This document shows, one piece after another, positions 47,263-59,054 of a stretch of DNA of 64,000 bases. The DNA lies in contig NC_083338.1 of NCBI RefSeq assembly GCF_019175385.1, positions 69,696,712 through 69,760,711 of the forward strand, written 5' to 3'. The stretch comes from Lycium barbarum. Its lineage: Eukaryota > Streptophyta > Magnoliopsida > Solanales > Solanaceae. The notes beneath the pieces are model-generated. The model worked only from the letters and a program-made list of their open reading frames with translations, was not told where the DNA came from and made no database searches. The position numbers and the translations under genes are program-made. Numbering within the stretch: position 1 is the first letter of the stretch; each line of letters opens with the position of its first letter.

Positions 47263-48732
47263 TTATATCGTTGGCGTTTCATCTTGGATCTCTCCTGGGG
47301 GTTGGAATAAATGCTGGTACTTGGACTTCATACTCTCTTCCGCTTCCCAAGTCATTTCATCTCGGTTGTTATTTCGCCACAAGACCTTGACTAAAGCTAC
47401 TTCCTTATTTCGAAGTCTTCGTACTTCCCTGTCTAGAATAGCAATGGGCACTTCTTCATAAGTTAGATTTTTTGTTATTTGCACATCATTTATCGGGACA
47501 ATCTTTGTGGGATCTCCAACACACTTGCGGAGCATCGAAACGTGGAAGACTGGATGGACTGATTCAAACTCCGAAGGCAAGTCCAATTCATAGGCTACCT
47601 GACCCACCTTGCGGACGATTTTCTAGGGTCCGATGTATCTAGGGCTTAGCTTCCCTTTGTTGCCAAATATCATCATCCCTTTCATGGGAGATACTTTCAA
47701 GAATACCCAATCACTAACTTGAAACTCCAAGTCTCATCGGCGATTGTCTGCATAAGACTTTTGGCGACTTTAGGCTGTTAGCAATCGATCTCGGATCACC
47801 TTAACGTTTTCCACCGCTTGCTGAATCAATTCAGGGCCTACTAGTTGTGCTTCTCCTATTTCGAACCATCCGATTGGAGATCTATATTTCCTTCCGTATA
47901 AAGCTTCATATGGAGCCATTTGAATACTGGAATGGTAGCTGTTGTTATATGCAAATTCAACTAGTGGAAAATGGTTATCCCAACTACCCCCGAAATCCAG
48001 CACATATGCTCGTAGCATATCTTCCAAGGTCTGAGTACGCTCGGCTTGTCCATCGGTCTGCGGATGAAACGCTGTGCTAAGCTTCACTTGAGTGCCTAGA
48101 CCTTCTTGAAAAGACTTCCAAAATTTGGTTGTAAACTGTGCTCCTCTATCTGTAATAATAGACAATGGAATACCATGAAGTCGCACAATTTCCTTGAGAT
48201 ATAACCTCGCATAATCTTCGGCTGAGTATGTAGTCTTAACTGGGAGAAAATGGGCTACTTTCGTCAATCTATCTACAATCGCCCACATAGAATGATACTT
48301 GCCGCGGGAACGAGGTAACCCCAAAATAAAATCCATGTTGATTACTTCCCATTTCCAAGTAGGAATCTCCATCGCTTGCAATAAACCTTCTGGCTTTTGA
48401 TGTTCAATCTTTACTTGTTGGCAATTTGGACACTGTGCCACAAATTTTGCTATGTCTCTCTTCATGCCATCCCACTAATATATTAACTTGAGATCATGAT
48501 ACATTTTGGTGGTGCCTGGGTGAATAGAATACCGAGAGCAATGTGCTTCTTCTAGAATTTGTCGGCGCAATCCTGTCACATTCGGCACACATAACCTGCC
48601 TCGGTATCTAAGAATTCCATCCATAGAAACTTTAAATGAAGACTTCTCTTTTCCATGAGATGTGTCTCTGTAATGGCACAATTGAGGATCTTCATATTGC
48701 CGTTCTTTCACTTCCATATCCAAGGACGAAAT
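47263..48732 (-). pseudogene. Integrase and chromodomain of element H (broken)
   Basis: Minus strand from 48732: HHCC finger (HCSRYSIHPG near 48530, CPNCQQVK near 48430), DDE core with Asp in INMDFILGL (near 48335), Asp in IITDRGAQF (near 48150) and Glu in GQAERT (48040-48042), so the catalytic triad is intact. One residue is missing just after GQAERT. The C-terminal chromodomain (VLWRNNNRDEMTWEAEES) is at 47263-47420. Stops lie at 48475, 47770, near 47734 and near 47620. The stretch joins the RNase H part across LTR I at the gaaat duplication. Confidence 0.88.
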
Positions 48733-48958
48733 TGTCACGACCCAACCCCGTAGGCCATGACTAGTGCCCGAACTGGGCACCCGAACACACTCATCAAATC
48801 CGAATCACATACAGATAGCGTATACGGGCACAAATATCACACGCTGCCTCAAATTATATCAAACTGTCTCAGACACATTTCAAACACAACCATATATGTA
48901 CATATATATCAGAAGCCGACAAGGCTATCAAATGGCGCAACGGCCTAAAACATATACA

Positions 48959-49532
48959 AACGCACGCCGTCAAGGCTGCCATGGAAAGTGGGATCATACA
49001 AACACACCCGTACAGAAGTAGGCACAAAACCCACATATACATCTACAGACCTCTCAACAGACCAACCGAATCACATGGCGGGACAGGGCCCCGCCGTACC
49101 CCTGAACAAATACATACATATGTAGCGAACGAAGATATGTACCAAAATGTAGGCTCCGGAATAAGAGGAGCACTCCAAATAGCAAAGGAGGGTGTCCTAA
49201 ACTGGTGGATCACCAAACTGTGCGTCTGTACCTGCGGGCATGAAACGCAGCCCCCCGAAGAAAGGGGGTCAGTACGAAATATGTACTGAGTATGCAAAGC
49301 AGAAGATACAGAAAACAAATCTGAGGCATAAACGAAATAGAAGTACAGAACATAAGTGCAAACCCAAAATATCAAAATGTTTACTCTCAAAATATAAGTC
49401 ATGCATAGGGCACAGAGAATATGGTCGCCCGCCCGTCGATGGCGCCATAACACAGCATAACACCAGAAGGGTTCAAATCTCCGTATCCCCGTCACACATC
49501 ATCACAACATATCATAAGTCATATCACAGCAT
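48959..49532 (-). repeat. 574-bp direct duplication, left copy
   Basis: LTR I sequence repeated at 54029-54602 with only two differences (49256/54326 and 49471/54541). The two copies flank block J. The hairpin module lies at 49252-49289 with a CCCCC/GGGGG second stem. Confidence 0.95.
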
Positions 49533-49548
49533 TTGCTTGTCCTCAAGC

Positions 49549-50216
49549 AAGCCATACAAAACCATGACTCAATCTAACACCTAGATATTATAGAATAACA
49601 ATGTCTACATTGGTTTTGACTCTGAACTACCGGCATGCATGTTTTCCTTTAAACGACCACCCCCAACTCTCTACTTTTAAACAATATGCATAACTCAAGA
49701 ACACTACGACTAACAATGAAGCTTCAATGAATGACATTACATTATCGAACATATTATGGTGCACACAAACGCTACTTTAGGTGGTCACTTTATTTTGTTC
49801 AATTCTCATCCTTATGCCCTCACATAGACCAAAGAATGTCCCAACACACATATATACGACAAGAATGGGACGAAGACGAAAGAGAAGAGAAAGACACTCA
49901 CACTCACAACGACAATTCATATTTACACATGCAAATACCATAGGCTTGCCCTTATTTTCTATGTTTTCATCCTAGGCTCGTTCGGTTGTGATCACATTAG
50001 GACTTGTTTCGGCTTGTAATGTAGGTTTAGGGACGGGTCGGATACTTTTTGGAAATTAGTGACTCACCCTCCTTGAACACTACAACATCTTGTCACCTTA
50101 ATTCGCCTCTTTTCTTTCCACCCCTTTATTTTCTTTCAGTTTTCGACCTCGATGTGGTTTTACTTCTAACCAACTTACAATTCTTTTTTGCGTTACAATT
50201 TTCTGATTTTTTTTTT

Positions 50217-50275
<59 letters not shown>

Positions 50276-51070
50276 ACTACCACATCGAATCTCCATTAGC
50301 AAACTCCACCACCCCCAACTTATGTTTTTAACATGTACTCCACATTTAATTCACCCCCAACTTAGGCATTTTGCCTCATCTAACTAGTAGCATCAAGGAG
50401 GGAACGGGTGCGAAGATGGATTAATTTCACAAAGGGTAAGGTTTCATAATTTGCAAGCCAAGAAAAAGGTCAAAAAGGCTCAACAGGGAAACTAAGGGTA
50501 TTTAACACTTTTGGTAAGGCTTATTTAGGCAAAGTGACTATTTCAACAAAGAAAGCCTAAGATCATTTCACAACCAAACTAACTTTCGCATTTCAAACAA
50601 GACCAACCGGGCAAGTTCTAGATTATACATGCATAAACAGAATCAAACTAACACTTCACACACACATCGGCATAAGGACAATAATTTTTACACTTGTGAC
50701 TTCCTAAGTAGTAATTCATCACACACAACACCCCAATAATCACAATGTCATATAAAGAATCAATCATGTCAGACAATAACTGTTCTAAGTATGCATTTTT
50801 CAACTTTTCGAGGGGTCCAAAAATTTCAACAAAACACAATACATGCCATTAGTTGCCAAGTAGTACCAAATAAAACAAAATTACTCTATTCAACCTAAGT
50901 AACATCCTAAACATGCCAGTTTCAACAAAATAAAACCCCCCTCAGGAAAAGAACTCTGGCAAAGAAAAGCCGACGAGGTTCCTACCCCTAACTAAAAAAC
51001 TTGCAGTGTCCTCACTGCAGTACATCAACACAATTTTTTTTTTCATACCTCCTAGCACTGCGTGCTATGG
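49549..51070 (-). other. Non-coding tail of J
   Basis: No credible gene on either strand. The sequence is A/T-rich with scattered C-rich cccccaactt segments (about 49670, 50310 and 50355) that read as purine runs on the minus strand. Confidence 0.6.
50219..50273. repeat. (AT)n microsatellite
   Basis: About 27 uninterrupted AT units following a T-run. Confidence 0.98.
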
Positions 51071-52360
51071 TCATCTCTGCTCACCCTCTGAACTGGAGCT
51101 GCTGGGCTCTGGCAGGACAAAATCGTCCTCATTTTCCTCCTCTTCATGTTGTGCGCCGCATACACTCCTCAGAATGCTCATCATTTTGTTCAGGAATTTG
51201 CTTTGCTTCTTGGCGTGCTCCCTTGCCTTTTTCTGCCTCCTCTCTATTTTTTCTTGCTTTTCTTTGATATGCTTCATGTCCTCCACCACACCTGCTAATG
51301 TCGGACCAATAGGAACAGAGGGAGCTATAGATGTGCCTTCGTCATGTGGGCCCGCAGGGAGACTAGCTACTAGCTGCTGGATCCGATTGTCCACCCCATG
51401 GACCTGGGTGGAGATATATTGGAAAGGCCTAGCGGCTTCTTGCAGTGGTGGCAAGATTGGTATAGCCATGGGAGGGGCTGATGCCCCACCAATAGAATCT
51501 GATGCAGTAGATGTGAACTGCTCAAATGATGATGTTGCTATATCAATCTTCCTCTTCTTCTGTACATTACCAGGCCCTCTCTTTTTCAACGGATAAATCG
51601 GTCCAGCAGGCCCTTTTTCTCTGTCGCCTGGTCTCGTGGGCACTCCATCAGTGGAGCACAAGTAAGTGATCAATGATGGGAAGAATAAGCTCTTGGTCCG
51701 TTCAAGCACCACCTCCCGGATTTCCTGCATAATGAGTCTCCCCACGTCAACAGGCAATCCTTCCATCACAGCACAAATTACTTTAGCCCTCTCAAGCGGC
51801 ACCTCTGAATCATGTTTTGAAGGCAGCACCCTGGATGTGACAATATCAAGCCAAGTTTTGGCTTCAGCGGTGAACTCTGCAGAGTCAATCCTTTTCTGCA
51901 TTGTGTTTAGCCACTTTGGTTGTTCCCCACCGTGAAGGTGGGTCACAAACCATTGTTGCCGCAGGTTTTCGTACATCTGTGCCATCTCGCTGTTGTCACC
52001 ATCCTGCAGATTATAATAGGCATTGATTCTTGAGGCATTGCACAGGACATCCACACCTCTGACTTTGACAATTGCCCTATGTGTAATGTCTGCCTCTGCA
52101 GCATTTGCGTAGAATTCCCGCACCAGGGTATGATTTGCCCTGATTGGTTCATCTGCAAAGCGTATCCAGCCGCTTGTCACCAACCTTCCATAGAACTCGG
52201 GCATCTTTTCTTCCAAACTTTCTGTTACAAAGCCCCTCTCTTCAATGAAGCTCTTTCCCAGCAGTCTATCATATAGCTTTGAACATTTTGCTGACTGGAA
52301 GGTGGTGGTGTCATAATATTCAATCAATGGTACTTGGGCAGCACTGGATGATGAAGCCAT
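51071..52360 (-). CDS. 429-aa ORF, Transposase_32-like putative plant transposon protein
   Basis: An intact minus-strand frame with ATG at 52360 (MASSSSAAQVPLIEYYD). Residues ~35-260 resemble the plant-specific domain catalogued as putative plant transposon protein (Transposase_32): an ERGF start, then FYGRLVTSGWIRF, LVREFYANAAEAD, VKVRGVDVLCNASRINAYYN and VICAVMEGLPVDVGRLIM. A Pro/Ala-rich linker follows, then a Lys/Glu-rich coiled coil (about residues 350-395) and an acidic Ser-rich tail. No DDE or RT motif is visible, so the family name should not be read as proven catalysis. Such ORFs occur next to large plant retroelements. The assignment is from memory of the family and the role is unknown. 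The open frame contrasts with the broken genes around it. Confidence 0.6.
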   Translation of the reverse strand: MASSSSAAQVPLIEYYDTTTFQSAKCSKLYDRLLGKSFIEERGFVTESLEEKMPEFYGRLVTSGWIRFADEPIRANHTLVREFYANAAEADITHRAIVKVRGVDVLCNASRINAYYNLQDGDNSEMAQMYENLRQQWFVTHLHGGEQPKWLNTMQKRIDSAEFTAEAKTWLDIVTSRVLPSKHDSEVPLERAKVICAVMEGLPVDVGRLIMQEIREVVLERTKSLFFPSLITYLCSTDGVPTRPGDREKGPAGPIYPLKKRGPGNVQKKRKIDIATSSFEQFTSTASDSIGGASAPPMAIPILPPLQEAARPFQYISTQVHGVDNRIQQLVASLPAGPHDEGTSIAPSVPIGPTLAGVVEDMKHIKEKQEKIERRQKKAREHAKKQSKFLNKMMSILRSVCGAQHEEEENEDDFVLPEPSSSSSEGEQR

Positions 52361-52513
52361 TTTTTGAGTTTAAGTACCTACAAAGCAAACACAATGCATA
52401 TGAACACCTATAATGATGTATAATGAGGAGTTGGGTTAAGGACATTTGGGCACCCAAGTTTGGAACAGCTCTGTGCGAGCATTCTGTCTGTGAACTGGGA
52501 CTTTTCCTTCAAC

Positions 52514-52701
52514 GCGATCGCGTGACAAGGCAGCGCGATCGCGGCATTTTGCGGTATTCCTCCAGCGCGATCGCGTGATGAACTGGCGCGATCGCGACAT
52601 TTTTATTGTCTCATTAACCGCGATCGCGGTTCAACATTACGCGTTCGCGTCAGTTTTGGTCATTTACTCAGCGCGATCGCGCCAGTACAGGCCTCGATCG
52701 C
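52514..52701. promoter_or_regulatory. Array of paired GCGATCGC boxes upstream of the J ORF
   Basis: Boxes at 52514, 52535, 52567, 52588, 52620, 52641 (variant gcgttcgc), 52673 and 52694 (variant tcgatcgc). The two members of each pair are exactly 21 bp apart and pairs recur every 53 bp. Spacers between boxes are not conserved. The array starts about 150 bp upstream of the ORF start on the minus strand. Confidence 0.7.
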
Positions 52702-53150
52702 GCTGAATCGTTTCAGATTCAGCGAAGCATTTTCACAAACAGGTTATGGGCATCAATTTTGTGCCTTCAATTCAACGATTTTAAGCTTGTATTTTGCTCC
52801 ATTTTTTTCTTCATATCAACACCCATCTCTCAACTCACATTACTCACAACAAACAACACTTCACATGACAAGAAATTCAGCAATTTCATCACATTTTCAT
52901 GCTTAAACAAGTGGAAGAAAATTTTTCTTTCACAATTTCTAACATGGAAAGATGATAAAAACAACCCTAGGATCAAGACAATGAAAGAATCACATACCTT
53001 GTGGTTGCAAGTTGAAGAATTCTTCTTAAAATTTGAAGTTGAATTTGAGAGAAAATTGAGAGAATTTTTGAGAAAAAGTGAAGGAAATGATGGGTTTCTA
53101 CCGTTTTGCCTTTCTTTACTCTGTTTTGAAAACTGAAAACGCGCCTCTGC

Positions 53151-53244
53151 GCGATCGCGTGGTGATGTGGCGCGATCGCGTAGAGTAATTTCTCTTCTTT
53201 TTTTTTTTTTTTACCGCAATCGCGTGGGTTCTTTGCGCGATCGC
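53151..53244. promoter_or_regulatory. Second cluster of paired GCGATCGC boxes in J
   Basis: Boxes at 53151/53172 and 53216 (variant gcaatcgc)/53237 are again 21 bp apart. The pairs are 65 bp apart here. 52702-53150 between the clusters shows no gene I would support. Confidence 0.65.
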
Positions 53245-53524
53245 AAAGAGTAAAATTCGCCCAAATTTTTCCAGATTCAGAAAATAAGTACAGAAACTAC
53301 TCTAACAAATTACAGAAACCAGCAGTTACTGATTTGTGGCTGTTCTGAAAACTCCACCTATTCAAAACAACTCCAAAAATTGTGAAATTTTGCAGATTAG
53401 TCACAAATCATAAACTAAACAATTCTAAAAAATCAAATTTCAAAAATGATTAAAAAATTTAAAAACGATGGGTTGCCTCCCACCAAGCGCTTAAGTTAAC
53501 GTCGCGGCACGACAGATACCAACT

Positions 53525-54028
53525 TTACCGCTTTTCTCGCCATTTGGAGCTTATGAATTTGCGCCCCAACTTTGAATCAAGATTATGATGACGCTCATGG
53601 GGCGGTGGCAGAAAAACAAATAGGCCAACTCTCGGATGTCTCATTTTGCACTTTTTGGCCTTTGAGTGAGGAATGCCATTTTGTCTTGTTGGCATAGCAA
53701 ACTTTAAAATAAAAACGCTTTCTTCTTCATATCCAAAATTCTCTATTGGCTCGGTTAGTTCAACTTTCATATCATCAACCAAGCACAATGTTGAAAAATG
53801 GCTCGAATGTGGTCCAACGCGCTCAAATTCCAAGTTTGCATGAATTTTGACATTCTTACCCATTAATGAACTAGAGTCTTCAAAAACGATGTCATGAACT
53901 TTTTTATGCAACTCTAGTATCATTTCTTCAATCTCGGCATCATTCACTATTCTAGGATTTGTTGGTTGGTAATTTATGATTAGCCCTTGAAAATCAATAG
54001 TGGCCACTTCTTCATTGGAAACCAACTT
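53525..54028 (-). pseudogene. Unknown ORF, N-terminally truncated at the J boundary
   Basis: The J-derived coding part runs about 165 codons to a stop at 53525, with motifs VSNEEVATIDFQGLIINYQ, FERVGPHSSHF, and a C-terminus LPPPHERHHNL...KWREKR. I do not recognise the family. The frame continues upstream to an ATG at 54112, but those first ~28 codons are LTR I sequence, so the open frame of 195 codons is a chance fusion across the insertion junction. It is likely the C-terminal piece of a retroelement protein whose remainder was not captured. Confidence 0.5.
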
Positions 54029-54602
54029 AACGCACGCCGTCAAGGCTGCCATGGAAAGTGGGATCATACAAACACACCCGTACAGAAGTAGGCACAAAAC
54101 CCACATATACATCTACAGACCTCTCAACAGACCAACCGAATCACATGGCGGGACAGGGCCCCGCCGTACCCCTGAACAAATACATACATATGTAGCGAAC
54201 GAAGATATGTACCAAAATGTAGGCTCCGGAATAAGAGGAGCACTCCAAATAGCAAAGGAGGGTGTCCTAAACTGGTGGATCACCAAACTGTGCGTCTGTA
54301 CCTGCGGGCATGAAACGCAGCCCCCTGAAGAAAGGGGGTCAGTACGAAATATGTACTGAGTATGCAAAGCAGAAGATACAGAAAACAAATCTGAGGCATA
54401 AACGAAATAGAAGTACAGAACATAAGTGCAAACCCAAAATATCAAAATGTTTACTCTCAAAATATAAGTCATGCATAGGGCACAGAGAATATGGTCGCCC
54501 GCCCGTCGATGGCGCCATAACACAGCATAACACCAGAAGGTTTCAAATCTCCGTATCCCCGTCACACATCATCACAACATATCATAAGTCATATCACAGC
54601 AT
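54029..54602 (-). repeat. 574-bp direct duplication, right copy
   Basis: Second copy of 48959-49532 (two differences), directly continuous with the rest of LTR I to its right. Hairpin module at 54322-54359. Confidence 0.95.
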
Positions 54603-56981
54603 AACTCCATAAACGGAACCCGGCCCTATGGCGAGGTCTCGGGAACCGTAACACAGCATACTGCCGAATATATCATAGTGCGCACGATCACAAAACCGGC
54701 CCGGGAACCGGCGAACGATATCATAATAATGGGTACGAGCAGAGTAGTGCGGAAACTAATGCAATTTACATATCAGAACATTTATGAGACTGAACATAAT
54801 TATATGACAACCCGTTTGGCAAACTAGTCCGGACAACTGATCAATACGGAGTTTATCTCACAAAAGTACTTCTGAAATCGTATTCATAGTTCAAAATGTA
54901 ATTCAGAATATCATGGAGTAATCAAAACATTATTCTTTAATAGCTAAAGTCATAAGCAAAAGTCTCTTTTCGATATCGAACAAAGTTAAGTCAATTAGGG
55001 CAACGAAGGAGACTCGGGGCTAGAGGGCCCACCTCGATCCAAGTCGAGGCGGCGTACAAATTTTACAGACATTTGACCTTATGGAATCAACCATGAAAGC
55101 TTAGGGGTGATTCGATCATGTTTACGAAAGTTACGAATGTTTGAACGTTTCTTTTCAACAAAGCATAAGTTTCTAATTCAATTCCACTGAATGGAATAGT
55201 GCTAAAAGTAAACTCGGATTTCTATGAATAGAATGATCCCCGAGGTTCAAACTCAAACCTAGTACTTCTAGGACATGCCAAGAGAAGGAAAGGGATAGCT
55301 TTACATACCTCACTTGCGCCTTATGCTAGTCCAAACTCAATCCCCGTTTCGTCCAAAATCTACAATTGGTCATAGTTGCCAAATATAAATTTCACGCTTT
55401 TAGAATTTCAAGTCTTAAATTCATATTGTCTATCGAAATTTCGGCAGCATTCCCCCTATAAATTCAACGTCCCCGAGAATCATCTCGGCCCAAAATATCA
55501 ACAACAACAACACCACAATACCAAGAGCATCAACAATCATCACAAAACACACTATAACATAAATAGTCCTCTTTTCTACATAAGGCGACAATTTCCATTC
55601 CACTTCACAATATCAAGCTAATATCAACATTCTCATATTCATACACTAACTCAAGGTTATTCAAACATAATTCACTAACACTCCAATCAATACCCAAGGA
55701 TTTAAACAATTCCGCCAATTCCATATTCTATCCGAAACTTCAACGAATGCAACAACACTATCAACTCGCATTGTTTTCTTCCAAATTCATTAAAAACAAC
55801 CATAATTCACATTTAGAATCTCACTCTCACCATGATATAAAAATCATATAAAAATCACATAATTTCCCATAATAACATACAATCAATTTCAATGCTAACT
55901 CAAATCGTTAAACCTTTATTTACGTCATAAATGTCACAACGACACAACTAACCAACTAACTGAACTTCACTTCACCTCCCCTTCACCATACTATGGCTCA
56001 CGGCCATACACTACTTCACAAACACACGGCTATGCACACACACAACACAACTCCATAATTCTCATCCCATTCTCATCAACAACAACCACAATCTACACCT
56101 TAACAATTCCATTTCCATAATTACATAAATTCCCAATAAAATCATAAAATTCCCTACAACAACTTAACAACATTTTCATGCCAACTTGACTATTATTCTT
56201 CCGATTACATCACAAGGTCACAACAACGCAATTAACATAATAAAATCAACTCATCTCGCCTTCACCATGAGGTACCTCACGGCCACAACACCCGCACACA
56301 TACACACGGCTCACACACACCACACCACAATTCCATGATTTCCATTCAATTCTACTCACTCTAACATCTATAAATCTTCCATAACATAGAAGAAACAAGA
56401 AATCCTTACCTTTTTCCAATAAGTTCTCCTTGCCACCAAAGTCACTTTCTTGCCAAAATAATTATACCACTTTGTAGAGAATCTTGAACTTAGTAGAGAT
56501 ACAAGAAAATTAGGATTTTTGGATTGAAGATTGAAGGGCAAAAATTTTTCTTTCTTTTCTCTCCCCTTTTTCTCTTATGGCCGAACCTCACCTTCTCTTT
56601 CTCTCTTTCTTTTGTTTTCTTGGTTGTTCTTGAAACTTCATGAAGAATGAAGACTTGTTGGCTCCCTTTATTTATTTATCACATGACCTTAATAAATTCA
56701 TGGGCTTGGACTATTCTTCATGGACCATGGCCGGCCAAGCCCTTAAATTGGGCCTCTAATTTCTCTTTTTTTTTAGCCCAATTAGCTATGGATCATATTT
56801 TGTAATTCCTAAAACCAATTTCCGAAATTCCAATTTTGCCCTTGGCCTTCCTCCATATTTCCGCGCCAATAATTTTCATGAATATCACACATGTGTTAAA
56901 TAAAACAAAAACATAGCTTTATTTCCTACAAGGCAAGATTATTCCACCTTTTCCAAATGCGCAAAAACGCGGGATATAACA

Positions 56982-58283
56982 GAAATTGTGTGATCATTGA
57001 TACTAATCCCTTCATTACCCGAATCGATTACACGTACTCCAAGATTAGCTAGTTGGTGGAGATCGCGAACCATTCCCTTATTTTCCGGAGGGACTTCACA
57101 TACACTGCCCATTGATCGGCGGCTAAGTGCATCGGCTACTACATTCGCCTTTCCGGGGTGGTACAAAATGTTCACATCATAATCTTTTAATAATTCTAAC
57201 CACCGCCTCTACCGCAGGTTCAACTCCTTCTGCTTGAAAATGTATTGAAGACTTTTGTGATCTGTGTAAATGGAAACATGCACACCATACAAATAATGTC
57301 TCCACATTTTTAAGGCATGAATAACCGCAGCCAATTCGAGATCATGAGTTGGATAATTCTTTTCATGCTTCCGTAATTTTCTCGAAGCATATGCAATAAC
57401 TTTACCATGTTGCATCAGTACGCATCCTAATCCGATACCGGAAGCGTCACAATACACCACATAGCCATCTGACCCTTCTGGAAGTGTTAAAACCGGAGCT
57501 GAGGTCAATTTGTCTTTTAACTCTTGGAAGTTGCGCTCACAAGCATCATTCCACTGAAATTTGGCTGACGTTTAGGTTAGCTTCGTCAATGGGGTTGAAA
57601 TAGATGAAAAGCCCTCTACGAATCTTCTATAATAACCTGCCAACCCCAGAAAATTGCGAACTTCTGTAGGCGTCGTAGGCTTTGGCCAAGTCTTTACGGC
57701 TTCAATTTTCTTAGTGTCGACTCGAATGCCATCATCTGAAATAACATGGCCCAGAAATGTTACAGAATTTAGCCAGAACTCGCAATTTGAAAATTTTGCA
57801 TACGATTCTCGGGCTCGAAAAATGCCAAGAACGATTCGCAAATGAAGTGCATGCTGTGGTTCCGTGCGAGAATACACCAGAATGTCATCAATAAATACTA
57901 TCACAAATAAGTCCAAGAGAGTCCTGAATACATTGTTCATCAAATTCATAAACACGGCCAGAGCATTAGTCAACCCAAATGACATCACTCGAAATTTATA
58001 GTGGCCATATCTCGCCCTGAAGGTTGTTTTGGGAATATCTACCTCTCTAACCCTCACTTGGTGATAACCTGACCTCAAATCTATTTTAGAAAACCACTTG
58101 GCACCTTGCAGTTGATCGAATAAATCATAAATCCTTGGAAGAGTATATTTATTCTTTATCGTCACTTTGTTCAATTGCCTATAATCGATGCAGAGAACCG
58201 TCTTTCTTTCTCACAATCAAGATCGGCGCTCCCCACGGTGATGAACTGGGCCTAATAAATCCCTTCTTGAGCAAGTCTTTCAA
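56982..58283 (-). pseudogene. RT and RNase H of element H (broken)
   Basis: On the minus strand RT begins after KKDGSL (about 58215). A short deletion and frame change near 58180-58200 removes part of the first RT block. The main RT stretch 58174-57572 contains FIDDILVYS near 57890. A stop at 57572 is followed in frame by RNase H 57508-57209 ([17 protein letters not shown] with Glu present, TDHKSLQ), a stop at 57209, and a tail with [11 protein letters not shown] (near 57140). LTR I cuts it at 56982 and it continues at 48732. Confidence 0.88.
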
Positions 58284-59054
58284 CTATGCCTTTAGCTCCT
58301 TTAATTCCGCCGGAGCCATTCGATAAGGAGGAATAGAAATAGGCTTGGTGTCCGGCAACACATCAATGGCGAAGTCAATTTTTCTTTCTGGATGAAGGCC
58401 TGGAAGTTTGTCTAGAAACACATCTGGGAATTCATTCACTACCGGAACTGACTGGAAAGTTAGCGGCTTTGCCTCGGTGTCATGAACCCTAACTAAGTGA
58501 TAAATATATCCCTTGGCTATCATCTTCCTTGCCTTAAGGTAGGAAATAAACCTACCCTTTGGCGATGCTGCATTACCTTTCCACTCGAGCACGGGCTCTC
58601 CTGGAAATTGGAATCGAACCACTTTCAACCGGCAATCAACAATTTCAAAGAACAATGCCAAACAATCCATGCCCATAATTACATCGAAATCAAACATTTC
58701 CAACTCAATCAAGTCAGCTGTGGGCTGGCAATCACATATCACAACTACACAATTTTTATACACTTTCCTCGCTATCACAGGATCACCAACCGGAGTAGAC
58801 ACTTCAAAAGGTTTGATTGGCTTAGGTTTCTCCCCAATACAACCAGCAACATATGGAGTAATATAAGAAAGAGTAGAACCCTGATCTATTAGTGCATATA
58901 CATCACGGGAGAATATAGACAATGTACCTGTAACCACATCCGGGGAGGACTCAAGATCCTGCCTTCCGGCTAAAGCATACACACGGGGCTGAGTGGCACC
59001 TGAAGTAGATGCTGCCCCTTTGCCTCTACCTTGGCCTGCTGACATCTGGGGAAT
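58284..59054 (-). pseudogene. Protease and RT linker of element H
   Basis: Same frame as gag, separated from it by a stop at 59055. It contains the aspartic protease with active-site DQGST (family DPGST/DSGS) near 58880, then VIMGMDCLA and a [20 protein letters not shown] linker leading into RT. A stop at 58284 truncates it. Confidence 0.85.

Larger units (their letters stand above)
49533..54028 (-). mobile_element. Block J: 4.5-kb LTR-less retroelement interior
   Basis: Inserted in LTR I between 574-bp copies of I. It has no LTR, terminal inverted repeat or primer site at its edges. On the minus strand the order is: C-terminal part of an unknown ORF (54028-53525), a ggtgggaggcaaccc segment (53469-53483), box-rich non-coding DNA, an intact 429-codon ORF (52360-51071), a long AT-rich tail with a dinucleotide repeat, and gcttgaggacaagc at the edge. 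The last motif and the ggcaaccc segment recall the 3' non-pol region of large plant Ty3/gypsy elements (Athila/Tat-like), from memory only. J appears to be an internal fragment of such an element. Confidence 0.65.
48733..56981 (-). mobile_element. Solo LTR I (minus), C-like family, carrying block J
   Basis: It starts tgtcacgaccc at 48733 and ends gggatataaca at 56981, with an exact TSD gaaat (48728-48732 and 56982-56986) in pol of H. Removing J and one copy of the 574-bp duplication gives about 3.18 kb, close to the 3.0-kb LTR of C, to which it is homologous in reverse orientation. No internal region of its own is present. 54603-56981 holds the rest of the LTR and no genes. Confidence 0.9.

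Noticed and set aside
52514..53244. GCGATCGC motif as a sign of cyanobacterial contamination (HIP1-like)
   Set aside because: The boxes are periodic, flanked by plant retroelement sequence on both sides, and the surrounding DNA is A/T-rich with no bacterial gene.
48959..54602. J as a small LTR element with 574-bp LTRs
   Set aside because: The duplicated segment is internal to LTR I, has no TG...CA ends at its borders, and no primer site or polypurine tract adjoins it.
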